Below are positions 28,443-37,676 of a stretch of DNA of 64,000 nt, one piece after another; the stretch's first letter is position 1, and every line of letters begins with the position of its first letter. The position numbers and the translations under genes were made by a program. A model generated the notes under the pieces. That model ran no database searches, had not been told where the DNA came from, and saw only the letters and a program-made list of their open reading frames with translations. Source of the DNA: Gemmatimonadaceae bacterium (GTDB taxonomy: Bacteria > Gemmatimonadota > Gemmatimonadetes > Gemmatimonadales > Gemmatimonadaceae); assembly GCA_025930755.1 (NCBI GenBank), contig JAICOJ010000010.1, positions 1-64,000 on the forward strand, read 5' to 3'.

Positions 28443-29800
28443 GTCGCGGTCGCGCTCAGCAGACGACCCCGCGGCTCGTGCACGAAGTGCCCGCGATTGT
28501 ACACTCGTTCGCCACGCAGCCACGTCTCGTGGACCACCCCGCGAAGGCGCATACCCTCGTACGGAGTCACCTTGTGCCGGTGCTGGAGTGCATGTGCCTC
28601 GACCGTGAGCTCGGCATCGGGGTCCCACACCACGAGGTCGGCGTCACGTCCCGGCTCGAGCGCCCCCTTGCGCGTGTCGAGCCCCACGAGGCGCGCGGGG
28701 CGCTCGCTCATCCACCGCGCGACGTCGGCGACCGTCGCGCCATGCGCGGGTGCATTCGACCACACCGCGGCCAGCGAGAGCTGTAGCGAGGCGATGCCCC
28801 CCCAGGCGCGCAGGCAGTCGCCCTCCGCGGGGAGCTTGAGTGCGGGCGGGCAAGGGGAATGGTCGGATGCGATCATGTCGAGGTCACCGCTGCGAAGCGC
28901 GGCCCAGAGCGCCTCCTGGTGCGCTCTCTCGCGGATCGGGGGCGCACACTTGAAGCGCGTCGCTCCATCAGGGATCGATTCGGCACTGAACACGAGATAG
29001 TGTGGACATGTCTCGGCCGAAAGCGTAAGCCCCTCTGCCCGGGCCCGTCGGAGAATCGGGATGGCCCCAGCCGCGGCGACGTGAACCACATGGACGTGCG
29101 CGCCGGTCTCACGGGCCAGGGCGACGAGGAGGGTGATCGCCTGCTCCTCCGCCTCGGGCGGGCGGGTGCGTAACCAGGTCGCGTGACACCGGGGATCGGC
29201 CGACGGATCGAGCGCGGTCACGGCGCGCGAGATCGGGGCGGGAAGCTCCGCGTGCGCCATCAGCACGCGCCCTAACGAGGCCACGATCGGCATGGACTCG
29301 CGGAGCTGTGTCTCGTCGACCTGCGCGAACTCCTTCACGCCCGAGTCGATGAGGAAGCACTTGAAGGCCAGCACGCCCGCCTCGGCGAGCGGCGCGATGT
29401 CGGACGCGTTTCCGGGAACGACGCCGCCGATGAAGCCGACGTCCACGTGACACCGCGCGCGCGCGATCGCTCGCTTCTGCTCGAGCGCGTCGACGGTGGT
29501 GGTTGCGGGAATGCTGTTGAGGGGCATGTCGAGGATGGTCGTCACGCCTCCGGCGGCGGCCGCCCGCGTCGCGGTCTCGAAGCCTTCCCATTCGCCCCGG
29601 CCCGGCTCGTTGACGTGGACGTGTGTATCGACGAGGCCGGCCATGACGACATCGGACCCGGCGTCGTGCACCGCGATCCCCGATCCAACATCGGCCGGCT
29701 CGCCGATCGCGACGATTCGCCCGTCTCGAATCTGAATCGCGGCCGAGCGAAGCACTCCGTCGATGAGCACCCGCTCGCCGCGCACGACGAGCTCGCTCAC
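28439..29800 (-). CDS. allB: Allantoinase
   Basis: Binuclear-metal amidohydrolase that opens allantoin to allantoate. The 453-residue protein has GLVDTHVHVNEPGR (metal His pair), AFKCFL with the Lys that becomes carboxylated, and later His/Asp ligands in VHVVHVAAAGA and DMIASDHSPCP. It overlaps both the FAD subunit of xanthine dehydrogenase and allantoicase by four bases. Confidence 0.96.
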   Translation of the reverse strand: MSELVVRGERVLIDGVLRSAAIQIRDGRIVAIGEPADVGSGIAVHDAGSDVVMAGLVDTHVHVNEPGRGEWEGFETATRAAAAGGVTTILDMPLNSIPATTTVDALEQKRAIARARCHVDVGFIGGVVPGNASDIAPLAEAGVLAFKCFLIDSGVKEFAQVDETQLRESMPIVASLGRVLMAHAELPAPISRAVTALDPSADPRCHATWLRTRPPEAEEQAITLLVALARETGAHVHVVHVAAAGAIPILRRARAEGLTLSAETCPHYLVFSAESIPDGATRFKCAPPIRERAHQEALWAALRSGDLDMIASDHSPCPPALKLPAEGDCLRAWGGIASLQLSLAAVWSNAPAHGATVADVARWMSERPARLVGLDTRKGALEPGRDADLVVWDPDAELTVEAHALQHRHKVTPYEGMRLRGVVHETWLRGERVYNRGHFVHEPRGRLLSATAT

Positions 29801-30621
29801 CGCCCGGTATCCGCGCCGAACCGACGCAACAGGTTGCCGCAGACGCGTCGCCGGTAGCTCGCCGTGGACCGGATGTCGTCGATGGGCTGCACCTCCGCTT
29901 CGAGGATGTGCGACGCTTCATCGAACGTCGCGCCACCGGCAATGGCGGCCTCCGTTTTCGTGCATCGAATGACGGTCGGTCCCACGCTCCCCACCGCAAT
30001 GCGCGGGCGCTCGCCACCGACGACCGCCATGACCACCTTGGAGATCGCCTGCGCGGCCCGGGTGCCGACCTTTCGAAACCATTGCACATCGACGATCGGC
30101 GGAAGCTCGAACGCGACGATCAGCTCGTCAGGCCGACGCACCGTCGTGCGGTACCCTGTGAAAAAGGCGTTGAAGGGCACGCGTCGCTCGCCCGAGGCGC
30201 TGCGCAGCACGACGACCGCGTCGGCCACGGCGAGCACCGGCAGCGTGTCCCCCGCCGGTGACCCGTTCGCGACGTTGCCGCCGAGCGTCCCGCGATTCTG
30301 GATCTGGATTCCTCCGATCTCGCGGCACGCGGCGGCGAGAATGGGAATCCGACTCGTCACGGCGGCCGATTCCTGAATCATCGCGTGGGTAGCCAGGGCG
30401 CCGATCGCGATCGCGCCATTGCGAATCCCGATCTCGCGCAGCTCCTCGAGTGGCCAGAGATCGAGAAATCGCGTACCCGGAAAGGTGCCAGCGTTCAAGC
30501 CGACGAAGACGTCGGTGCAGCCCGCGATGGGAACCAGCGAAGGGTCATCCGCCATCGCGCGCAGCGCCTGCTCGACCGACTTCGGTCGCACGAGGTCGAG
30601 CGCGGCCGCCGCTGTCCTCAT
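29797..30621 (-). CDS. Xanthine dehydrogenase, FAD-binding subunit
   Basis: A 274-residue medium subunit of the molybdenum hydroxylase family. The FAD loops are PIAGCTDVFVGLNAGTFPG and IQNRGTLGGNVANGSPAGD; the C-terminal CO-dehydrogenase flavoprotein domain follows. It hands electrons from the Fe-S subunit to the acceptor. ATG 30621 overlaps the Fe-S subunit stop. Confidence 0.95.
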   Translation of the reverse strand: MRTAAAALDLVRPKSVEQALRAMADDPSLVPIAGCTDVFVGLNAGTFPGTRFLDLWPLEELREIGIRNGAIAIGALATHAMIQESAAVTSRIPILAAACREIGGIQIQNRGTLGGNVANGSPAGDTLPVLAVADAVVVLRSASGERRVPFNAFFTGYRTTVRRPDELIVAFELPPIVDVQWFRKVGTRAAQAISKVVMAVVGGERPRIAVGSVGPTVIRCTKTEAAIAGGATFDEASHILEAEVQPIDDIRSTASYRRRVCGNLLRRFGADTGR

Positions 30622-31040
30622 GCGCGCAGGATCGCGCGGTAGATGGCGTGATAGCCCGTGCAGCGACAGATGTTGCCGGCGAGCGCGACGCGGACATCGT
30701 CGAGCGAGGGAGACGAAGGCAACGCGAGGGCGGCCATGATCATCCCCGGCGTGCAGATGCCGCACTGCGCGGCGCCGTGCTCGGCGAACGCGCGCTGCAA
30801 TCGATGGTCGCCGCCGAGCCCTTCGATGGTGGTGACCTCGGCGCCGTCGGCGTGGGCGACGGGCACGAGACAGGAGCACACCGGCTCGCCGTCGACGAGG
30901 ACGGTGCACGCTCCGCATTCCCCTTCACCACATCCTTCCTTCGTTCCGGGAAGCTCGCATTGGACGCGGAGCACATCGAGCAGACGAGCCATCGGCGGCG
31001 CGTCGACCTCCCAATCGCGCCCGTTCACGCGGAGACGCAC
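30618..31040 (-). CDS. Xanthine dehydrogenase, 2Fe-2S subunit
   Basis: A 140-residue small subunit with two [2Fe-2S] centres. The plant-type cluster Cys are in GCGEGECGACTV and further on in EPVCSCLVP; the second cluster Cys are in QCGICTPGM and NICRCTGYH. It carries electrons from the molybdenum site to FAD. The gene overlaps the large-subunit gene by 16 bases. Confidence 0.96.
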   Translation of the reverse strand: MRLRVNGRDWEVDAPPMARLLDVLRVQCELPGTKEGCGEGECGACTVLVDGEPVCSCLVPVAHADGAEVTTIEGLGGDHRLQRAFAEHGAAQCGICTPGMIMAALALPSSPSLDDVRVALAGNICRCTGYHAIYRAILRA

Positions 31041-33133
31041 GCCGCCTCCGCGATGCGCTCGGGTGTCGCCGGAATCTGCCGGATGTCGAGACCGAGATGG
31101 CGAATCGCGTTCACGATCGCCGGCGCCGGCCCGTCGATCGGCATCTCACCCACCCCCTTTGCCCCGAAGGGTCCATGATGGCTGGGCGTTTCGACGATGA
31201 CCACGTCCATCGTCGGGGTGTCGAGCGTGGTGGGCACCAGGTAGTTGGTCATCTGCGCGTTGGCCATCGCGCCTTCACGCATAACGACTTCCTCGATGAG
31301 CGCATAGCCGATCCCCTGCGCCGTTCCTCCTTCGATCTGGCCGGCCACCAGCACCGGATGAATCGCCTTCCCGATGTCCTGGACGGCGGTGAAGTGGATG
31401 GGACGAATCTCGTAGGTGTCGGGATCCATCTCGACCTCCGCGACGTCGCACGCCCAGGCGTACGTCGCGTAGGCGTCGCCGCGGTAGGTGTCGTCATCCC
31501 ACGCGATGCCGTGTGGCGGCTCGTATTCTTTCGTCACGACGGTCGCCCCATGCTTCGTGAAATGCTCCCGCGGGTGCATGTCTCCTATCCGCTCGCGGAG
31601 GTCGGAGGCGCACCGCTGAAGAATTCCGCCCACGACCATGCACGTCCGCGACGCGACCGTTGGGCCACTGTCCGGGACGTTGGACGTGTCGGGCAGGCCG
31701 GTCTCGACATCCTCGTACGGGATGCCCAACGAGTCCGCGACGATCTGCGCGTGCATCGTGCGCGTTCCCTGACCGATTTCGGCGCTTCCCACGAGAATGC
31801 GCACGCCCCGCTCGGTTGTGCACAGCGCGGCGCGAGACGCAAGCTTGACTTCACCGCTGCCAGTGAAGCCCGCACCGTGAAAGAAGAGCGAGAGCCCGAT
31901 GCCGCGATTGGTGCCGGCGTAGCGCTCCCGCTTGCCATGAAAGTCCGACCGCTCGACCGCCTGCTGGAGCACCTGGAGCGCCGAGCAGTCGGCTTCGACG
32001 CGCTGACCGGTGGCGGTCGTGTCACCGGGTCGAAGCGCATTCAGCTCGCGAAGCCGGGCCGGGTCCATCGACAGCGCTTCGGCGATCCGCTCCATCTGCA
32101 CCTCGACCGCGAACTGCGTTTGCGGCGCACCGAATCCGCGAAAGGCGCCGTTCGGCGGGGTGTTCGTACCGACCGCGCGCGCCTCGATCCGTACGTGATC
32201 GCAGCGGTAGGGCCCGGCGGCGTGGATGGCGCCGCGTGACAGTACGACGGGACTCAACGTGACGTACGCACCGCCATCCATCAAAACCTCGATGTCCATG
32301 GCCACGAGACGCCCGTCCCGCGTGACCCCGGTGCGATGCCTCACGATCGACGGGTGGCGCTTGGTGGTCGCGAGCATGTCCTCGAGCCGGTCGTAGATCA
32401 GCTTCACCGGTCGCTTCGCCTTGAGCGCCAGCAGCGCCGCATGGGCCGCGATGACCGAGGGGTATTCTTCCTTGCCGCCGAATCCACCACCGGTCTCGGT
32501 CTGTACGACACGAATGCGGTCGTCGGGAAGGCCTAACGCGATGCGCAGCGCCTTGTGTACATAGAAGGGGCACTGCAGCGAGCCATGGACCGTGACGCCG
32601 CCATTCTCGGGTACGGCGATCACTCCGTTGGGCTCGATATAGAGCTGCTCCTGGTGTCCCGTTCGATATTCCCCTTCGACCACGACCTCGGCACCGGCGA
32701 GGGCTTGCTCGACATCGCCTTTGACGATGCGCAGATCCTTGAGGAGCTGCGTGGAGCGCGTCGGATCGAAGAGGGGCTCCAGGGGCTCGTAGTCGATGTC
32801 GACACGCGCGCGCCGGAGCGTGTCGAGGTCCTCGTGAGCAAGCAGCAGGATCGGCTCCGCCACGTGCCGAATCTCGCGCTCGGCGAGCAGTGGCTGGTCG
32901 TCCTCGATCAGCGCAACGACGTTGCGGCCGGTGACATCGCGGTGATCGATGATCGTGAATCCCGCGCGATCGAACGAGAGGCGCACGTCACGAATGCGCC
33001 CACGCGGGATCGTCGAGCGAATGGTGCGGGCGTGGAGCATCCCGGGGAAGACGAGGTCGTCGACGTACCGGGCGGTGCCGGTGACTTTCTCGGTGGAGTC
33101 CTTGCGGGGGACATTCGTACCGACGGCGGGCAT
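31025..33133 (-). CDS. Xanthine dehydrogenase, molybdenum-binding subunit
   Basis: A 702-residue large subunit. Family signatures are TETGGGFGGKEEY, GAFRGFGAPQ and the C-terminal GAKGVGEMPIDGP with the catalytic Glu. It hydroxylates purines at the Mo centre; its place at the head of a urate-degradation operon makes xanthine or hypoxanthine the expected substrate. No XdhC-type maturation gene is next to it. It begins only 48 bases after the ketosynthase stop on the same strand, with no obvious terminator between. Confidence 0.93.
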   Translation of the reverse strand: MPAVGTNVPRKDSTEKVTGTARYVDDLVFPGMLHARTIRSTIPRGRIRDVRLSFDRAGFTIIDHRDVTGRNVVALIEDDQPLLAEREIRHVAEPILLLAHEDLDTLRRARVDIDYEPLEPLFDPTRSTQLLKDLRIVKGDVEQALAGAEVVVEGEYRTGHQEQLYIEPNGVIAVPENGGVTVHGSLQCPFYVHKALRIALGLPDDRIRVVQTETGGGFGGKEEYPSVIAAHAALLALKAKRPVKLIYDRLEDMLATTKRHPSIVRHRTGVTRDGRLVAMDIEVLMDGGAYVTLSPVVLSRGAIHAAGPYRCDHVRIEARAVGTNTPPNGAFRGFGAPQTQFAVEVQMERIAEALSMDPARLRELNALRPGDTTATGQRVEADCSALQVLQQAVERSDFHGKRERYAGTNRGIGLSLFFHGAGFTGSGEVKLASRAALCTTERGVRILVGSAEIGQGTRTMHAQIVADSLGIPYEDVETGLPDTSNVPDSGPTVASRTCMVVGGILQRCASDLRERIGDMHPREHFTKHGATVVTKEYEPPHGIAWDDDTYRGDAYATYAWACDVAEVEMDPDTYEIRPIHFTAVQDIGKAIHPVLVAGQIEGGTAQGIGYALIEEVVMREGAMANAQMTNYLVPTTLDTPTMDVVIVETPSHHGPFGAKGVGEMPIDGPAPAIVNAIRHLGLDIRQIPATPERIAEAACVSA

Positions 33134-33181
33134 CCGGGGAGGATGGAGGCTTGGGAAGGGCGGGGCAAGAAGGTAATCCCC

Positions 33182-34426
33182 TCAGCTCGCCCTGCGCATG
33201 ACGAGCGACGCGTTCACCCCTCCAAACCCAAACGAATTACTCAAGATGTGCTCGATCCGCGCCGGTCGTCCCGACGTCGGGATGTAGTCGAGATCGCATC
33301 CATCATCCGGCGTGGTGAGGTTCACCGTCGGGGGGAGCCAGTCGTTCGCGAGCGCCATGGAGCAGATCGCGGCCTCGATGGCGCCGGACGCGCCGAGGGC
33401 GTGGCCGTAGTAGCCCTTCGTACCGCTCACCTGGAGGCGATAGGCGTGATCGCCGAAGACCTGCTTGATCGCAAGCGTCTCCGTGCTGTCGTTGAGCGGC
33501 GTCGAGCTGCCGTGCGCGTTCACGTACTGGATCTCGCCGGCGGTGAGTCCGGCGTCGTCGATCGCGCGGCGCATCGTCCGCGCGGCCTGCGAGCCATCGG
33601 GTCGCGGGGCGGTCATGTGGTATGCGTCGTTCGAGAGACCGTACCCGCAGATCTCGCCGTAGATGTGCGCACCGCGCGCGACGGCGCGTCCCCACTCCTC
33701 GAGCACGAGGACGGCGGCCCCCTCTCCCATCACGAAACCGTCCCGATCCTTGTCGAACGGTCGTGAGGCGCTCGCGGGGTCGTCGTTGCGGGTCGACATG
33801 GCGCGAATGATCGCGAACGCGCCATAACACAACGGCCACAGCGGCGCTTCGGATCCGCCGCACAGCATCACATCGGCATAGCCGTCGCGAATCTGACGGA
33901 AGCCCTCGCCGATGGCGATCGTGCCTGACGCGCAGCTCATCGCGTTGGTGTGGTTCGGCCCCTGCACGCCGAACTCGATGGCGATGTTGCAGCTCGCCGC
34001 CCCGCCGAACACCGTGAGCGCCAGCGACGCGTCCACGTCCTTGAGCCCGCGCGTCAGATAGATGCCGAGCTGCTCCTCGGCGTTCCCCACACCGCCGAGC
34101 GCCGTTCCCATCATCGACCCGATGCGCTCGCGATCCTCGGCGGCCAGATCGATCCCCGAATCGTCGAGGGCCAGGCGAGCGCTGGCGACGGAGAACTGGC
34201 CAAAACGGTCGAGCCGCCGCGCGCGTTTGCGCTCGATGAAATCGGTCGGATCGAACGCGTCCACTTCCCCGGCGATGTGGCTGCGGAACGGGCTCGGGTC
34301 GAAGCGCGAAATCGTTCGGACGGCCGAGCGCTGCTTCTGAAGCCCCTGCCAGAACCCGGTCGTGCCGGTGCCGATGGGTGTGATGGCTCCGATGCCCGTG
34401 ACCGCGACGCGCCGCATCTGCTTCAC
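33182..34426 (-). CDS. Beta-ketoacyl-ACP synthase (FabF-like)
   Basis: A 414-residue condensing enzyme of the KAS II/KSalpha type. The Cys nucleophile is in NAMSCASGT, the two His in NAHGSSTPLND and GYYGHALGASG, with PFDKDRDGFVMGEGA before them. GTG 34426 is preferred because GGAGGAAGG lies five bases upstream and it overlaps the previous stop; ATG 34417 is the alternative. No acyl-carrier protein, chain-length factor or ketoreductase is nearby, so it is probably a dedicated enzyme of this cluster rather than the housekeeping FabF. Confidence 0.92.
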   Translation of the reverse strand: MKQMRRVAVTGIGAITPIGTGTTGFWQGLQKQRSAVRTISRFDPSPFRSHIAGEVDAFDPTDFIERKRARRLDRFGQFSVASARLALDDSGIDLAAEDRERIGSMMGTALGGVGNAEEQLGIYLTRGLKDVDASLALTVFGGAASCNIAIEFGVQGPNHTNAMSCASGTIAIGEGFRQIRDGYADVMLCGGSEAPLWPLCYGAFAIIRAMSTRNDDPASASRPFDKDRDGFVMGEGAAVLVLEEWGRAVARGAHIYGEICGYGLSNDAYHMTAPRPDGSQAARTMRRAIDDAGLTAGEIQYVNAHGSSTPLNDSTETLAIKQVFGDHAYRLQVSGTKGYYGHALGASGAIEAAICSMALANDWLPPTVNLTTPDDGCDLDYIPTSGRPARIEHILSNSFGFGGVNASLVMRRAS

Positions 34427-34989
34427 GACGACCTTCCTCCGGAAGATTGAGCTGCTGGTGGATGATGACCGGCGTGCACGCCCGACGCTACCCGTTCGGC
34501 GGCCGCGGCGAGACCGGCGAGGGTCCGCGACGCGATGCCGTGAATGAAGATGGGCCCGATGACGGCCGTGGCCGCGACCACGCCGATGAGCGGCCAGCGC
34601 GGGCCATCCCAGACGTGCAGCAACCGCACGTGCGTGCCGTCGCGCACTTCCTCGAAGGCCCATTCGACATCCATCGCCGTGGTGACGCCGCCAATGTGAC
34701 GAAAACGGATCGCGGGCCGGGCCTCGTCCACGCTCATCTCGGACAGCCACCAGGTGGGCCACCGAACGACGCCGAACGGCCGCCACGCGGCCATCTCGAC
34801 GATGCCGCCGCCATCCGGTGCGCGGTCGCGAAAGCGCACCCAGCGATAGTGCGCCAAATGCGCCGGCCAATGCTCGACGTCGCGCGCGATCGCGAACATG
34901 GTCCGCAACGGCGCGCGCACGATGCGCTCGTCGAGCGTTTCCATTGGTCGGCCCCGTGGCATGGGCGGCAGTGACAGCGGTTCTTTCAC
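34423..34989 (-). CDS. SRPBCC / polyketide cyclase-like protein
   Basis: A START-fold (SRPBCC) protein. The domain begins METLDERIVRAPLRTMFAIARDVEHWPAHLAHYRWV and continues through a typical antiparallel sheet (MDVEWAFEEVRDGTHVRLLH) and a long C-terminal helix. Such proteins bind hydrophobic ligands; some are polyketide aromatases/cyclases, and the coupling (GTGA) to a ketosynthase favours that here. The start is uncertain: GTG 34989 gives 188 residues, ATG 34962 or 34944 shorter forms. Confidence 0.78.
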   Translation of the reverse strand: MKEPLSLPPMPRGRPMETLDERIVRAPLRTMFAIARDVEHWPAHLAHYRWVRFRDRAPDGGGIVEMAAWRPFGVVRWPTWWLSEMSVDEARPAIRFRHIGGVTTAMDVEWAFEEVRDGTHVRLLHVWDGPRWPLIGVVAATAVIGPIFIHGIASRTLAGLAAAAERVASGVHAGHHPPAAQSSGGRSS

Positions 34990-35207
34990 GGTTAGTCGAC
35001 CCCGGGCATGAGGCAGCCAGATTCAAGCGAGACGCGGATCGCCGCGGAACATTGCGGATTGTTCCTGGCGCCGATCACCTTCGTCTCGCGACAACAGGAA
35101 AAGGCCCTTTTGCGGGTGAGGCAGAAAGCTCAATGCGCTTCGAGCGCTCCGGCCGTTTCCGCGGACCCGCGTAATTCGCCTCTCAACTCTGAACCTGGAT
35201 GCCAGCC

Positions 35208-35927
35208 TCAAAGCGTTGAAGACGACCTTTCCGGAGCCCATGAGGCAGCGACCCGAAACCCGCGGTGCCGTCGGACACGTGGAGTGATGCCGACGGCCGC
35301 GTGCACGAGCGCCCCGAGCTCCTCGGGAATGAAGCCACGCAGAACCGAGACCACTCCGTCGTGCCGGCTTACTGGGTGAAATCGCAGCGGCCATGAGGCA
35401 AGCCAGATTCCGGCGGCGGCGAGCCAGCTGCGGCGAATGTCGCTCACGATCACGCGACGGCGCGCGACGCGATCGAGCTCGCGGAGCAGCGCGATCCCGT
35501 CATCGCGTCGGAAGTGGTGGAGCACCTGGGAACAGATCACCACGTCGAACGCGCGATCGGCAATCGGCAGCCGTCGCGCATCGGCGCGGAGCATCGGGAG
35601 TCTGGCATCGTGGGCGGCAACGGCCAACGCCTCGCTCGTATCGAGCCCCACGGTGCACACCGTGACGCCTTGCGCCGCGGCTCGCGTACGAACGCGCGCC
35701 GGGATGTCGCCTAGCCCGGTTCCCACATCGAGGAGCGAGAACGTGCGGGTGCCCTCGGCACCGGGGCGGAGGAGATCGTCGAGCTCCGCCACCACGGCAT
35801 GCGCGCCACCGAAGAGAGCGTTCGAGCGCGCGACGTCACCCATCGATCGTGCCGCAACATGCGCTCCGACGGCGGGATCGTCGAGGTATTCGTGGCCGTA
35901 GCGACGGCGTGGCGTCAACAGCGCCAC
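35208..35927 (-). CDS. Class I SAM-dependent methyltransferase
   Basis: A 239-residue methyltransferase. Motif I is FSLLDVGTGLGDIP, the acidic residue after beta-2 is in TVGLDTSEAL, and post-motif I is FDVVICSQVLHHF. It starts at GTG 35927, one base after the flavin reductase stop. The 218 bases after its stop, before the SRPBCC gene, hold no gene I can support and may contain a separate start of transcription. Substrate unknown. Confidence 0.85.
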   Translation of the reverse strand: MALLTPRRRYGHEYLDDPAVGAHVAARSMGDVARSNALFGGAHAVVAELDDLLRPGAEGTRTFSLLDVGTGLGDIPARVRTRAAAQGVTVCTVGLDTSEALAVAAHDARLPMLRADARRLPIADRAFDVVICSQVLHHFRRDDGIALLRELDRVARRRVIVSDIRRSWLAAAGIWLASWPLRFHPVSRHDGVVSVLRGFIPEELGALVHAAVGITPRVRRHRGFRVAASWAPERSSSTL

Positions 35928-35928
35928 G

Positions 35929-36405
35929 TTACCGTGCCAGATGCGCGTAGCCGCCGCGGTAGTACAGGAGCGGCTCGTCCATCGTCGCCGACGCCGCCAG
36001 CACCTCCGCGACGAAGATCGTATGATCCCCGCCCGGGTGGCGGTGAATCACACGTCCCTCGACGACCGCGAGCGCGCCATCGATGAGCGGAGCACCGGTC
36101 ACGCCGCGCGTGAACCCGACGCCGTCGAAGCGATTGTCGAGCTTCTCCGCGAACCGCCGGGCGATCGCCTCCTGCGAGGCGGTGAGGATGCTCACCGCCA
36201 TCTCTTCCTGCTCGAGAAGCACCGGGTGCAGCGTGGCATCGTGCGCGATCGACACGAGCACGAGCGGTGGATCGAGGCTCACCGAGCAGAAGGCGCTCGC
36301 CGTCATTCCGTGGTCGACCCCGGCCTCATCGCGTGCGGTCACGATGGTGACGCCCGAGACGAAGCGTCCCAGCACGCTTCGGAACGTGGCGCTGTCGATC
36401 GACAT
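35929..36405 (-). CDS. Flavin reductase domain protein
   Basis: A 158-residue FMN-binding split-barrel protein of the flavin reductase-like family. SGVTIVTARD, GMTASAFCSVSLDPPLVLVSI and the C-terminal GGDHTIFVAEV with LLYYRGGY are characteristic. It would supply reduced flavin to an oxygenase or reductase. Being placed between a methyltransferase and a FAD-dependent enzyme suggests it serves the latter. It starts at ATG 36405, five bases after its neighbour's stop. Confidence 0.9.
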   Translation of the reverse strand: MSIDSATFRSVLGRFVSGVTIVTARDEAGVDHGMTASAFCSVSLDPPLVLVSIAHDATLHPVLLEQEEMAVSILTASQEAIARRFAEKLDNRFDGVGFTRGVTGAPLIDGALAVVEGRVIHRHPGGDHTIFVAEVLAASATMDEPLLYYRGGYAHLAR

Positions 36406-36410
36406 GTCGG

Positions 36411-37676
36411 TCAGCTCTCGTGCGCGGGTACGTGGGATCGCTCTGCGCCGGCCGCGGCCAGCGATGGGAAAAGCAACGCCAGGAGGTACGATGGACGCAA
36501 TACCTCGCGCGCGGGGACGAAGTCGCCGGTCACACCGATGAACAGATCGGCCAGGTCCTTGCGACGCGACAGCGTCGCGGCCGCGCGCTCGATGAGTGCG
36601 GGGAAGGCCACCGCCGCCCCGACAAGCCGCTCCACGCGCCATTTGCCGCGAAACTCGGCGCGACGCGTCCGCTCGTACTCCCGCAGCGCGTCGTCACTCG
36701 AGGCATGCGCGAGGGTGGCGAGCGCGGCCGCGGCAGCCATCTCTCCACCGCGGAGGGCGGCGTAGATCCCTTCACCCGTGAACGGATCGAAAAAGTCCGC
36801 CGCGTCACCGACGAGAAGGGCGCCCGGCGCCCATGCGCGCCGAGCCCGTACGTTGAAGGGGCCGGTCGCAACCACGGGTGACTGCCGCACCGCGCGAGCG
36901 AACCGCCTGGCGAGATGAGGGCGGCGGGCCAGCCAGGCCGAGACATATTCTCCTCGATCGGCGCCGATGGCGTGCGCTCGTGAGGCGGGAATGACGATGG
37001 CGACATTCACCAGCCCAGCGTCGACTGGCGCCACCCCGACGTAGCCGTCGCGCTCGACGTGCATCTCCCCGTACTCGCCTACGTCCGCGATGCCGCGCCA
37101 ATGCGATACCAGCGCGATGCGTCGCGGGAATCGCCCGGCGCGAATGAGCCCCAATCGCCGCCCCACGATGCTGCGCAGGCCGTCGGCGCCGACGAGGACG
37201 GGCGCGGTGAGCTCACGCGCGCCGGCGTCGTTGGTGACGGCGACGCCGCGAACGCGGCCGCCCGCGTCGCGCAGCACGTCGGTGACACGAGTCTGCTCCA
37301 TGACTCGCGCGCCCGCCCGCCGTGCCGCGCCGAGCAGTATGTCGTCCAGCACGCGGCGCCGCATCGCGAGCCCCCGATCGCGAAATCCTCGAAAGCCGTG
37401 TTGGGCGGCGAAGTCCCCGCGCAGCTGCCGGCCGGACGGCGCCCGCACGATCATCCCCGCGAGATGCGACGGCCCGCGCGATTCCAGCTCGGCGAGGACA
37501 CCCATGTCATGTAACACGCGCGACGCCTGCGGGCTCAGATACTCCGCGCACGGCTTGTCGCGCGGAAACCGCTCGCGATCGACGACGACCACCTTCACGC
37601 CGGCAGTGGCGAGGGCGAAGGCGGTGGATGCGCCCGCTGGCCCTCCACCGACGACGAGGACGTCGGCGTCGTTCAC
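36411..37676 (-). CDS. Geranylgeranyl reductase-family FAD-dependent oxidoreductase
   Basis: A 421-residue FAD enzyme. The dinucleotide fold is DVLVVGGGPAGASTA, the family box is PRDKPCAEYLSP, and the second FAD motif is LLVGDAADFFDPFTGEGI. Homologues reduce double bonds of isoprenoid chains or hydroxylate ring compounds. The last about 90 residues are helical and would pack on a membrane. GTG 37676 overlaps the radical SAM stop. Confidence 0.88.
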   Translation of the reverse strand: MNDADVLVVGGGPAGASTAFALATAGVKVVVVDRERFPRDKPCAEYLSPQASRVLHDMGVLAELESRGPSHLAGMIVRAPSGRQLRGDFAAQHGFRGFRDRGLAMRRRVLDDILLGAARRAGARVMEQTRVTDVLRDAGGRVRGVAVTNDAGARELTAPVLVGADGLRSIVGRRLGLIRAGRFPRRIALVSHWRGIADVGEYGEMHVERDGYVGVAPVDAGLVNVAIVIPASRAHAIGADRGEYVSAWLARRPHLARRFARAVRQSPVVATGPFNVRARRAWAPGALLVGDAADFFDPFTGEGIYAALRGGEMAAAAALATLAHASSDDALREYERTRRAEFRGKWRVERLVGAAVAFPALIERAAATLSRRKDLADLFIGVTGDFVPAREVLRPSYLLALLFPSLAAAGAERSHVPAHES

